64,000 nt of DNA, from contig JBAOHC010000019.1 in NCBI GenBank assembly GCA_037046735.1, forward strand, positions 1 to 64,000, read 5' to 3'. Within the stretch, counting starts at the first letter, position 1, and the number at the start of each line of letters is the position of its first letter. The notes beneath the pieces are model-generated. The model was given only the letters and a program-made list of their open reading frames with translations, did not search any database and was not told the origin of the DNA. The stretch comes from JADKAV01 sp037046735 (GTDB lineage: Bacteria > Actinomycetota > Actinomycetes > S36-B12 > UBA10799). Shown one piece after another: positions 40,713 through 49,182 of this stretch. The translations under genes were made by a program, and so were the position numbers.

Positions 40713-41459
40713 ATGGGTTCTTGGACGGCGGCGCGGCTCGTTGGTGTCGTGCTCTTCGGCGGGCTCTTCGGTTGGGCGGGCGTGGCGAGGGCCGACTCGG
40801 GCGACGGCGGCTGGGAAGGCGGCGGGGAGGGCGACGGTGGAGCAGCCTCGGGGATTCACTTCGGGCTGCGGTTGGCGTTCGCGCTTCCGATGGGGGACCT
40901 GCACGGCTCGTGGAAGCGGACCTCCACGCTGGGTGGCGTGACCCAGACGACGACGGTCGAGAGAGCGGAGCTCTCGGAGGGCGTGACCGGCCAGATCCCG
41001 ATCTGGGTCGACTTGGGTTGGCAGATCTCCCCTCGCTTCATGGCGGGGCTCTACTTCTCGTATGGCGTCGTGATCCCAACTGGGGATCTGGCCGACGCAT
41101 GCGAAGCCGAGAGCTGCACCGTCAACGACATCCGCCTCGGCGCGCAGGCCCAGTATGCGTTCTCGCCTGGGCGCTCGCTGGATCCCTGGCTGGGCGCAGG
41201 TCTCGGTTACGAGTGGTTCTCGGTCAAGGTGGGCGAGGTCACGAGCCGCTACCGGGGGGCGGAGCTTTTGATGTTGCAGGCGGGGCTCGATCTGGGCGGC
41301 GACAGCGGCTCGACGACCTACGGACCCTTCGCTGCGTTCACCTTCGGGCGCTTCTCGACCATCTACTCGAAGATTGGTGATAGCGGCGAGTCCCGCGACA
41401 TCGACAGTCCGGCCACGCACCACTGGTTGTTCCTGGGGGTGCGCGGAGTCGTGAAGTGA
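40713..41459 (+). CDS. Predicted outer membrane beta-barrel protein
   Basis: The 248-residue protein has a signal peptide (LVGVVLFGGLFGWAGVARA), then a glycine-rich linker and amphipathic strands alternating with polar turns (FGLRLAFALPMGDL, FMAGLYFSYGVVIP, GLGYEWFSVKVGE). It ends in a short strand (HHWLFLGVRGVVK). The pattern fits an OmpA/OmpW-like barrel; no specific family is recognised. Two cysteines (CEAESC) lie in one loop. It diverges from the giant kinase gene. Confidence 0.7.
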   Translation: MGSWTAARLVGVVLFGGLFGWAGVARADSGDGGWEGGGEGDGGAASGIHFGLRLAFALPMGDLHGSWKRTSTLGGVTQTTTVERAELSEGVTGQIPIWVDLGWQISPRFMAGLYFSYGVVIPTGDLADACEAESCTVNDIRLGAQAQYAFSPGRSLDPWLGAGLGYEWFSVKVGEVTSRYRGAELLMLQAGLDLGGDSGSTTYGPFAAFTFGRFSTIYSKIGDSGESRDIDSPATHHWLFLGVRGVVK

Positions 41460-41463
41460 CCGC

Positions 41464-41890
41464 TCACCAGACGTTCCCGAACGGATAGTACGGGAGCGCG
41501 TACTCGAGCGTGCAGCCCTCGCCCGACGGGCCCATGGCGCGCGCGGCATCTTCGCGGGTGCGGCCGGTGACCGACGAGAGCGCCTTCTGGCAGTCGGTCT
41601 TCGAATAGACCGGTTTGACCCCCATGCGCGAGCAGCCCGCCATCAGCTGATCGCACTCGGGCGAGGTCGTCGGGTCGATGGGCGCACGCATCACGGCGTC
41701 GCGCACACACTTGCCCATGGCCGGGGTTCGACATTGCGGTGGCGACAGGTTCGCCGACCAGCAGGTGGCGATCTCTTCGGCGATCCGCGGGCGATACCCG
41801 GGTAGTAGCCCTCGGCACCCGGGTCACCGGTGCCGGCCAGCGACTGGCACTCCTGGGATCAGGCCCTCGCAGCTGGGGCTCAGGCTGGCG
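41464..41890 (-). pseudogene. Cysteine-rich protein of unknown function, 5' part frameshifted
   Basis: The last 84 codons are open (PAMGKCVRDAVMRAP to YYPFGNVW) with cysteines at roughly regular spacing, suggesting a disulfide-bonded periplasmic or lipoprotein domain. Upstream, protein-like pieces continue in changing frames (RIAEEIATCWSANLSPPQC, LAGTGDPGAEGYYPG, CASLSPSCEGL), so the gene once extended at least to 41,890. The break in quality coincides with the next junction. No family is recognised. Confidence 0.5.
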
Positions 41891-41910
41891 CAGCGCGACA
41901 GATCGGCAAC
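41880..41910. other. Probable chimeric junction 2 within the foreign block
   Basis: Left of this point the sequence continues the cysteine-rich minus-strand gene; right of it a plus-strand beta-helix protein is already in mid-domain. Indels become frequent to the right, as in raw long reads, whereas 31-41 kb is nearly clean. The exact point cannot be fixed by eye. Confidence 0.5.
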
Positions 41911-42367
41911 GTGGTCATCGATGCGATCTGGGTGCAGGAGACGACCGATCCATCACGACCGTGGAACGCGAGCTTGGCAGGGCATCTCGGTGTTCGATGG
42001 GCTGTACACGAACATTCGAGTCACGAAGAGCGTGGTGCTGACGAGCGCGTATATCACGGGATCGCCCTCTACGGTCCCAAGGACGCGGTCATCGAGCACA
42101 ACACGGTCGTGGGGATCGAACCGACGCGGAAGCTCTGGATCACCGCGCCGCCATCGAAGACCGACGTCGTGCCAGTCAACACCGTCGTGCGCAAACATCG
42201 CGAGCACCTACGTGTTGGATCCGGCGGTGACGTCCGAGAACAACCCAACGGTGACGACGCCCGAAGCCGCGGCGAACTTCGTGAAGTTCGATCTCGCGAA
42301 GGCGGAGTTCGATCTGCACTTGTTGGCGAGCTCGCCGCTCGCACAGAGTGGCGCGGGCGCGTACTGA
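41900..42367 (+). pseudogene. C-terminal fragment of a right-handed parallel beta-helix protein, frameshifted
   Basis: Pieces in three frames join into a pectate-lyase-like beta-helix: IGNVVIDAIWVQETTD, GISVFDGLYTNIRVTKSVV, HGIALYGPKDAVIEHNTVVG and ASTYVLDPAVTSENN, ending in SPLAQSGAGAY. The ladder of short N/V/I strands with Asn is typical of secreted polysaccharide-binding or -degrading proteins. The N-terminus is missing at the junction. Enzyme activity cannot be judged. Confidence 0.6.
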
Positions 42368-42383
42368 GTTTCGCGGATGCGGT

Positions 42384-44225
42384 TCAGACGCGCAGGCCGG
42401 CGCTGCGCATGAGACGGAGCGCGTTCGAGCGCTTCGGATCGATGGGCCCAGGGCGGAGGCGATAGTCGAAGGTCGGTCGCTCGTCGTCGTGCGTGCCGCC
42501 CGTGGTCGTCGGCGAAGTGGACGTTGGTCGAGTGCGGCAGCTCGTTGACGAGCTCGGCGAGCGCGAGATCGTGTGTGGTAAGCAGGCCGCAGGCGTTGCG
42601 CTCGAGCAGGTTGCGCGCGATGGCGGTCGCGCCGATGCGGCGATCGTGCGAGTTCGTTCCCAGAGCGCTTCGTCGATCAGGAAGAACAGCGGTGGCGAGT
42701 TGGCGGCGAGGGTGTCGAGCAGCGCGAGCCGCTTCACTTCGGCGTAGAAGCGCGAGACGCCGTCCGCGAGGGAATCTTCGACGCGCATCGACGCGCCGAG
42801 CTGCAGTGGCGCGATTTCGTACATCGTGGCGCGAACGGGTGCGCCCGCGAACGCGAGCACAGCGTTGCTGCCTAGGGTGCGGAGGAACGTCGACTTGCCG
42901 CTCATGTTGGAGCCGCTGACGACGAAGATGTGCGGCGCGTCGCCGCCGATCGTGATGTCGTTGCGCACGCAGCGGTCGCGCGGCAGGAGCGGGTGGCCGA
43001 GCGCCGTCGCGGCGATTCGAGGCGTGTCGCTCGCGACGAAGCGCGGCCAACAGTCGGTGCCGTCCTCCGTCGGATGCTCGTGCGCGTAAGCCGCGATCGA
43101 GAGCAGCGCTTCCCGACTCGCCGAGCGCGGCGAGCCAGCCGAGGATCGCCGGGCCGTGCGCGATACGCCACGCCTCGATCAGACGCGCGAGCTGCGGCTG
43201 CCAGAACAGCAACGCGCCGAACGGCAGCACGATGAGGTTGTTCGGCGAGTGGTACGCCCCGACGAGCTGCCCGAGCCACGCGATGGCGCGCGACGCCGGC
43301 TCGTGCGCGCGCTCGAGCTTCTCGTGCAGCGGGACGAGGACGGAGCCGGTTGCCGGCGTTTTATTGAACTCGAGCAATGCCAAGAGCGCCGCGAGGAGGG
43401 CGAGCTGACGTTCGGCGCGTCCGAGCGCGCGAGTCGCACTTGCGACTGCGGGCTGCGCGCGGACGAAGAGCGCGGCAATGAATGCGAGCGCGATCATCGA
43501 AGGCCAGTAGGCACAATGACATCGAAGTGCCAGAGCACGAGCGTCGCGATCGCCGCGGCGCTCGCTGCCGCCCAGAGCAGCGCCCATCGCAAGCGAGATT
43601 GGCGCAGGTGGCTGCTTGGCCCACGTTGCGCCCGCCGCGAGATCGAGCTCGTCTTCGATTTCTTCGCCCGCGAGCGCGAGCGCTTCGCGTAGATCGAACG
43701 CCGGGAGCAACTCGCGGACGGCCTCTTGTCGTTCGCTCGCGTCTTCGTCGTCCTTGGCTGCGACAGGATCTGCGCGAGGTGATCTTGCCCCGCGCGACTG
43801 CGCGCGCCGCAGAGCAGTTGGAACAACGAACCAGGGTCCGAAGAGATTGAGATCGCGCGCGTACGGATGCGCCGGATCGTCGTAGCGTCCGCCATCTGGA
43901 CCTTGACCCGCCCACTGCTCGTCGACGCGCGCGAGCGCCCGTGTGTAGTGCGCGCGATCGCGCGATCGGCGCGGCGGACACGCGCGCGAGGACCCGGCCG
44001 TGTAGGACGACGACGACGAGAACAGCCCACGAGCGCGAGCGGGACCGCGGCGGGTAGCCGCGTAGGTTCCCGCGTGATGTACGCAGTGATCGCGGCGCCG
44101 ATGAACACCGCGCCGCGAAGCAGCCCCAAGCCGTGATCGAGGCGGTCGTGGCGTACGCGCGCTGCTTTGCGATCGTTCAGGCGATGCGCGAGCGCGGCGC
44201 GGACGACTGTGAGGGATGAGGCCAC
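42384..44225 (-). pseudogene. MutS-like membrane-associated ATPase, many frameshifts
   Basis: The C-terminal 190 codons are the MutS ATPase domain: FVVSGSNMSGKSTFLRTLG (Walker A), IAPLQLGASMRVEDSLADG and PPLFFLIDEAL (Walker B). The upstream pieces include hydrophobic segments (GAVFIGAAITAYITREP, ALAFIAALFV) before a lever-like helical part (LLALLEFNKTPA). This matches the MutS-related family with N-terminal membrane helices rather than mismatch-repair MutS1, since no mismatch-reading domain is visible. About 610 codons when corrected. At least five frameshifts are spread along it. Confidence 0.75.
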
Positions 44226-44246
44226 ACGGCCGCAGACTACGCCAAT

Positions 44247-44834
44247 TCAAAACGCGAACCGCGCGCCGACGTTGAAGTCGAACGAAGCCTACGATGACAC
44301 CAGCAGCGGCGAGCGGCGGTCGCGGCGATCTTCGTGATAGAAGACCGGACCCGTTGTCAGGCCACTCTGAAAGCCGACGCCGATGTTACGCGTCAGATAG
44401 TAGTGGAGACCGAAGTCCGCCTTGAACGCGGCGCTCGCGGCGTTGGCGTATCCATCATTGAAGAAGACGTCCGAGCCTGCCCCGAGGTGAAGGCTGGGCA
44501 CGGAGCGGGATCGAGAGGAACCGCTCGAACGTGAGCATCACGTAGATCCATGGCTGGACGTCGTGGCTTGGACCTGCGTAGCTCAGCCCCCCACCGAGCC
44601 ACACGCCGACGCGGCCCGAATGCGCGAGAAGCCCTGCGATGTCGAAGATGGCGACTTTGAGTGACCGCTGAGGTCGTCGTTGATCTGGAATCCGAACGGG
44701 TGGACGCCGATGATCACGTCGGGAAATTCTTGCGGACGATCGCGTTGGACATCGGCGTAGGCCGGGGCCGTCGTTGTGACCAAGCACGTCGTAAGTGAAA
44801 GGGCGAGGAGCGCGAGGCGCGATGGCTTGTGCAT
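44247..44834 (-). pseudogene. Small outer membrane barrel-like protein, frameshifted
   Basis: A signal peptide (RLALLALSLTTCLVTTTAPA) begins at the ATG 44,834. It is followed by VIIGVHPFGFQINDDLSG, GVWLGGGLSYAG, GAGSDVFFNDGYANAASAAF and DFGLHYYLTRNIGVGFQSGL, ending in DFNVGARFAF with a terminal Phe typical of outer membrane barrels. Two or three frameshifts separate the pieces. Confidence 0.6.
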
Positions 44835-44952
44835 GGTCCACGCGATAGGCGAAGCGCGTGCCACAGCATGTGACCTGGCGAAACCGAAGGGAACCGTGCT
44901 TGGCGTGCGAGGCAAACCGCCTCAGGGCGGCAGTTGTTCGCGGCGCAGCAGC

Positions 44953-46045
44953 TCACGGATGGCTCGCGATCTCGTCGGCGAGCGCATCGGCGGCTGGGTG
45001 ATATCGATAGATGGTTCGTGCGCGGCGCAGCGCGGCGCGGGCTCGCTCCAGATGATGCAGGCGGAGCTCGGTGAGCCCGAGATTGATCACCGCGCGAAAG
45101 GAATGCGGATCGAGAGCGAGCGCACGTTCGTAGTGGCGCTGGGCTTCGATGAATTGCTCGGCCGCAAAATACGAGTTGCCGATCGCGACCTCGCCGCCAA
45201 CGGTCGGGCGTTTCGCGTGCGCGGCGAGCAGAGTCGATGGCGGGGCTGGTCGTCGCGCGCAGCTCGTGTGCGGCGAGGGCGCGCTCGAACGCGATGTCGA
45301 ACGAGCATGGGGCCAGCCGCTCCGCGATCGCGAGGCTCTCAGTCGTGACAGCGGACGCTCGTAACGCGCGTGTGTCGCGAGACGCGCGCCCATCCAATCT
45401 CCGAGCGAGAGCGTGAACGCGACACTGCCGAGAGCGACGAAGACGAACGGGACGAGACGCGGTGTGCGCATCGAGATGGGCGCATCGGACGGGGCTGCGG
45501 CGACCACGAAGAGGAGCGAGACGAGCGCGAACGGCTGACGCAGCGGCGTGTCACCGATCGCGGCGACGGCGAAGGCGACGATGGGTCCCATCCCTCCGAG
45601 CCATTGGGCTCGCCATGCGGCGCGCAGCGAGAAGAGCAACGTGAGCGCAAAGCACAGGATCGCAGGCACACCACCTTCGAGCGTCACTTGCAGCCAGTCG
45701 TTGTGTGCGGACGTCGGCTCGACGAAGAGGTTCGCCGCGCCGTGTTGCGCGAGGGCGTCGGCTGTCGGCTCAAGAAGGCAGACGCAAAGTTGCCGAGACC
45801 GATCCCGATCGGCGTCCGTGTCGCGGATCGCCTCGAGCGTACGCGCCCAGTCCAGCCGCGCCCTTCCATCGCCGCAAGCGCCCCGCGGTTGGCCGAGAGC
45901 AGCGCAATGGTGATGGCGATCGTCGTGGCGATGAGGAGCCTTGGGCGATGCCGGTAACGCAGCAACATGAGCCATGTCGCCGCGCCCGTCGCGATCCACG
46001 CTGTGCGCGAGCGGCACACGATCAGCGCCGAGCCGCCAAGCACGA
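44953..46045 (-). pseudogene. O-antigen ligase (Wzy_C) family protein with TPR tail, truncated at junction 3
   Basis: The N-terminal remainder shows hydrophobic segments and CRSRTAWIATGAATWLMLL, followed by HNDWLQVTLEGGVPAILCF, the Wzy_C/O-antigen ligase signature around the conserved HNDWL. The C-terminal part is a TPR array (AAEQFIEAQRHYERALALDP). Such proteins join lipopolysaccharide or sugar chains in Gram-negative envelopes. The beginning of the gene is lost at about 46,045. One or two frameshifts lie within. Confidence 0.7.
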
Positions 46046-46056
46046 GCACGGCGACT
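46040..46056. other. Chimeric junction 3: foreign block back to actinobacterial ddl
   Basis: To the left the minus strand encodes O-antigen ligase (VLVLGGSALIV), to the right the plus strand continues inside D-Ala-D-Ala ligase (SGERVILNEINTMPGF). Both genes are cut. Together with junction 1 this brackets a foreign block of about 15.1 kb. Confidence 0.75.
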
Positions 46057-46220
46057 TCGTCAGCGGTGAACGCGTCATCCTCAACGAGATCAATACGATG
46101 CCCGGATTCACGTCGGCGTCGATGTTCCCACTGGTCTGGAAGGCCTCCGGGCGCACGTACAGTGAGGTGGTGACCAGTCTCATCGACACCGCAGTCCACG
46201 AAGGCGTGGGCCTGCGATGA
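46050..46220 (+). pseudogene. ddl: 3' end of D-alanine--D-alanine ligase
   Basis: About 55 codons remain: VILNEINTMPGFTSASMFP, the ATP-grasp segment with the Mg-binding Glu and Asn, then VWKASGRTYSEVVTSLID to the stop. The full enzyme has about 350 residues and makes the dipeptide for peptidoglycan. The missing part is due to junction 3. It overlaps the next gene by 4 bases (ATGA). Confidence 0.88.
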
Positions 46221-46828
46221 TCCCCTTCCTGATCCTGGCCGACCCGGCGCCGGAGGCCACTAAGCCACCGGTGGTGGAGAAGTTCATCCCGTACAGCCCG
46301 GTGCGCAAGAAGCAGATGGCGGCCTACGCCTACCGGCACTATGGGGTCCGGTCATGGAAGTTGCCCGATCCGAAGGTGATCGTGCTGCACTACACGGTCA
46401 GTTCGACCTGGCAGTCACCCTGGAACCTCTTCGCGAGCAACACCCCTTCGCCGGGGCCCTCGGGCAGTCGGCCGGAGTCACCCGGGGGCTGCACCCACTT
46501 CCTGGTCGGCCAGAAGGGCAAGATCATCCAGTTGGCGCCGCTGAGCACCATGTGCCGACACGCGATCGGGATCAACCATCGCTCTATCGGGATCGAGTTC
46601 GTGGAGATGTCATCGGCCAGCAACATCTTGAACCGGCCGCGGCAGGTGGCCGCGGGGGCGGCTCTGGTCACGTGGCTGCAGGCGCAAACGGGCATCACCA
46701 CCAAGAACGTCATCGGTCACCGCCAGGTCAACAACTCGCCGTACTTCCAAGAACTGGTCAAGGGCTGGCGCAACGACCACACCGACTGGAGCGCCGGCCA
46801 GGTGCGGCAGTTCCGCGCCCGCCTCTAG
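46217..46828 (+). CDS. N-acetylmuramoyl-L-alanine amidase domain protein (Amidase_2/PGRP fold)
   Basis: The 203-residue protein shows VIVLHYTVSSTW (first zinc His), GGCTHFLVGQKGKIIQL, RHAIGINHRSIGIEF and NVIGHRQVNNSP (second zinc His), in the order of zinc amidases that cut the bond between MurNAc and L-Ala. A clear signal peptide is not present (MIPFLILADPAPEA is short), so export is uncertain, or the true N-terminus lies elsewhere. Coupling to ddl by overlap suggests a shared role in wall metabolism. Confidence 0.82.
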   Translation: MIPFLILADPAPEATKPPVVEKFIPYSPVRKKQMAAYAYRHYGVRSWKLPDPKVIVLHYTVSSTWQSPWNLFASNTPSPGPSGSRPESPGGCTHFLVGQKGKIIQLAPLSTMCRHAIGINHRSIGIEFVEMSSASNILNRPRQVAAGAALVTWLQAQTGITTKNVIGHRQVNNSPYFQELVKGWRNDHTDWSAGQVRQFRARL

Positions 46829-47265
46829 GCGGCTCCCGCTGGTCCGGACACGCGGGTGTTGGCCATCATGGGTCCAGCGAGGTCCACCAGGGGGTTCACC
46901 TCGGGGGAGTGGGTGTCAGGTACGAAGACCTCCACCTGTGGCGTCCGGCCCACGGCCGTGAAGATGTAGCCCTTGTCCTGCTCGACGGGTAGCCAGGCGA
47001 CCTCATTCACGACGATCATCTCCGAGTCGGGCTGGTAGGCGGCGGGCGTGGCCACCCCGCAGCGCAGGACGATCTGGGGGTCTCCCCAGGCAGCGGCGAA
47101 ATCCGAGCGGCCCGTGTTCTCGGCGCCGTCGATGGTCAGCGGCAGCGCTTGGATGAGGGTACGGCAGGCGCCCTGATCAGAAGCTGGCGGATCAGCGGCC
47201 GGCACCTGCGCCGACGAGCATCCGGCGAGCAGCAGGACGGCGGCTACAAACGCACGACGGGGCAC
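46825..47265 (-). CDS. DUF3515 lipoprotein
   Basis: The 146-residue protein has a lipobox (VLLLAGCSS) and a compact domain with two cysteines, CRTLIQALP and WGDPQIVLRCGVATP, which identifies DUF3515. The family is restricted to actinobacteria and usually sits between ddl and an Lrp-type gene near thiL, as here. The role is unknown. The GTG start lies inside the 3' end of the Lrp-like gene, so the two overlap by 22 bases and are likely cotranscribed. Confidence 0.85.
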   Translation of the reverse strand: MPRRAFVAAVLLLAGCSSAQVPAADPPASDQGACRTLIQALPLTIDGAENTGRSDFAAAWGDPQIVLRCGVATPAAYQPDSEMIVVNEVAWLPVEQDKGYIFTAVGRTPQVEVFVPDTHSPEVNPLVDLAGPMMANTRVSGPAGAA

Positions 47266-47477
47266 GTCAGCGTGCGGGTGATGCCGGGGACTGCCTGGAT
47301 CTTGGCCACCACCATCTTCCCGAGTTCGTCGACGTTCTCGGCCTCGGCGTGCACGATCACGTCGTACGGCCCGGTCACGTCATCAGCCCGGGTGACGCCG
47401 GCGATCTCACGGACCGCTTCGGCGACCCTGGATGACGACGCAACTTCGGTCTGGATCAGGATGTAGGCCTGGACCAC
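47244..47477 (-). CDS. Stand-alone Lrp/AsnC ligand-binding (RAM) domain protein
   Basis: The 77-residue protein covers only the RAM fold of Lrp/AsnC regulators (AYILIQTEV, VTGPYDVIVHAEA, VPGITRTLTCPVV) with no DNA-binding helix-turn-helix. Small RAM-only proteins sense amino acids or join with full-length Lrp partners. GGAGG precedes the GTG by 4 bases. Divergent from thiL with 75 bases between. Confidence 0.85.
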   Translation of the reverse strand: MVQAYILIQTEVASSSRVAEAVREIAGVTRADDVTGPYDVIVHAEAENVDELGKMVVAKIQAVPGITRTLTCPVVRL

Positions 47478-47552
47478 GTTTCCTCCCGCGCATTAGGTGC
47501 TAGGAGACTATCTTGACGCTGGTTCACAACGAGACGGAAGGGTGGAATGCCG

Positions 47553-48504
47553 ATGAGCGGTCAGACCGTGGCGGATATCGGGGAGTTCGGCCTGATCGCG
47601 GCTCTGCAGCCCCGATTGCGGACCTCGGCCGCGGTGGAGGTCGCATCCGGTGATGACGCAGCCGTCGTGCGGTTGGGTGCTGAGCGACTGGTCGTGAGCA
47701 CAGACATGCTCGTGCAGGACCGGCACTTTCGCCTGGAATGGTCCTCGGCCGAGGACATCGGCCGGAAGGCGGCCGCCCAGAACATCGCCGATCTCAGCGC
47801 CATGGGTGCCCGCCCGGTCGCCCTGACCGCTGCCATCGCACTGCCCCCGCACACTCCTGTGGAGTGGGTTCTCGGTGTGGTCGACGGTCTGGTGGCTGAG
47901 GCGGCGCAGGTCGGTGCGGTCGTTGTGGGCGGGGACGTGACCCGCGCTGAGAACGTCACCGATCTCGGTCACGGCCATGGGTGTGCCGGGGGGGTCCCGG
48001 CTGGTGCCCCGCAACGGTGCCAAGCCCGGTGATGTGGTGGCGATCTGTGGCCGGTTGGGCTGGGCCGCGGCTGGTCTGGCGGTGCTGGGTCGTGGTTTCA
48101 AGTCTCCGCGGGTCGTCGTCGACGCTCATCGGCGCCCGCATCCGCCGTATGCCGCCGGTCCGGCCGCCGCGGCCGCAGGGGCGACGGCCATGATCGACGT
48201 CAGCGACGGCCTACTCGCCGACCTGGGACACATTGCCGACGCTTCAGGCGTTCAGATCGTGCTGGATTCGCAGTTGCTGCCCATCGATGATCAGGTGCGC
48301 GCCACTGCCTCGGCATTCAACGCCGACCCGCTGGGCTGGGTGCTCGCGGGCGGCGACGATCACGCACTGGCCGCCACATTCTCCTCCGACGCGACGCTGC
48401 CAGACGGGTTCGAAATCATCGGGGAGGTGCTGGCAGGCTCCGGCGTGGAGGTTCCTGGCTACCGTCACATCGGCGCGCCCGGTTACGACCACTTCCGGGA
48501 GTGA
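47553..48504 (+). pseudogene. thiL: Thiamine-monophosphate kinase, one-base frameshift
   Basis: It phosphorylates thiamine monophosphate to the diphosphate cofactor. Motifs of the PurM-like fold are present: ASGDDAAVV, STDMLVQDRHF, GRKAAAQNIADLSAMGA, VVGGDVTRA and MIDVSDGLLADLGHI. The frame shifts near 47,965 in the GATCTCGG context; removal of one base gives ISVTAMGVPGGSRL. Corrected length is about 317. I prefer the ATG at 47,553, 7-10 bases after AAGG, over 47,547. The frameshift looks like a sequencing error because both sides are conserved. Confidence 0.9.
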
Positions 48505-48783
48505 AGGACGTGCCCAGGCATTCGTGGGGTGCCCATCGATTCGGCGTGTCGCGGCCGACATTGACGAACGGATGTACCGCAGACGAACCGCTTCTGGATC
48601 GGTCCATGCGGCGGCCGCTTTTCCGGGGTTTGTTGGTGTTCCGTGTGGCGTTTGTGCCCAACAAAGCCTGAAAAGGTCGTGGCGTTGGGTATCGCGGCCG
48701 ACAATGACGACGATGTACCTGGAGCCAGCGGCTGATGGTGGCCCACAGCAGGATCGAATCGGTTGCGGGCACGCGGTAAACGC
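48505..48783. repeat. Intergenic tandem repeat, two diverged units of about 143 bp
   Basis: No gene is supported here. The segments 48,551-48,578 and 48,694-48,719 share GCGGCCGACA, TGACGA and GATGTACC with small differences and stand 143 bases apart. Between them an imperfect stem (CTTTTC..GG..TTTGTTGG with CCAACAAA..CC.GAAAAG) surrounds about 20 bases. The same element, with GTGCCCA at the same distance (base 93 counted from TGACGA), makes up the 150-bp tandem repeat at 57.2 kb. Confidence 0.7.
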
Positions 48784-48820
48784 GGCGAAGCCCGCACCCA
48801 GCATGGGTGCGGGCTTCGCC
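48784..48820 (-). terminator. Terminator hairpin after rpmB
   Basis: A perfect 17-bp stem (GGCGAAGCCCGCACCCA and its complement) with a 3-base loop lies 11 bases beyond the rpmB stop. On the minus strand it is followed by GCGTTTAC, a weak U-tract. Confidence 0.85.
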
Positions 48821-48830
48821 GTAGGACAGG

Positions 48831-49022
48831 TCAGACGGCGCGGGTGACCTTGCCGGCTTTCAGGCACGAGGTGCACACATTGAGACGTTTGGTCGTCTTA
48901 CCGACCACTGCCCGCACCTGCTGGATGTTCGGGTTCCAGCGCCGCTTGGTGCGCCGGTGCGAGTGGGAGATGTTGTGGCCGAAGCCGGGACCCTTGCCGC
49001 AGACATCGCAGTTGGCAGCCAC
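48831..49022 (-). CDS. rpmB: 50S ribosomal protein L28 (zinc-binding form)
   Basis: The 63-residue protein has CDVCGKGPGFG, HSHRRTKRRWNPNIQ and CTSCLKAGKV. Both CxxC pairs are present, so this is the zinc-containing C+ form. An AAGGAG site stands just before the ATG. It diverges from the DAK2-domain gene; 49,023-49,182 must hold both promoters, but no clear -35/-10 pair can be assigned. Confidence 0.96.
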   Translation of the reverse strand: MAANCDVCGKGPGFGHNISHSHRRTKRRWNPNIQQVRAVVGKTTKRLNVCTSCLKAGKVTRAV

Positions 49023-49182
49023 GGGGAACTCCTTCAGATCTACTGTGGTGAGCGAGGGTGCGTCGCGCAGACAAACTGGTTACGACACACAAACTGCTCC
49101 CAGGATAGCCGATCCTTGCCGGTAAACGTCATGGCCCCCCGTTACCCTGGGGTGACCCAGCAACGAACAGACGGGAGTCGCG

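Noticed and set aside
48784..48820. A small RNA gene
   Set aside because: The perfect 17-bp hairpin right after rpmB is explained as its terminator; no separate promoter is visible.
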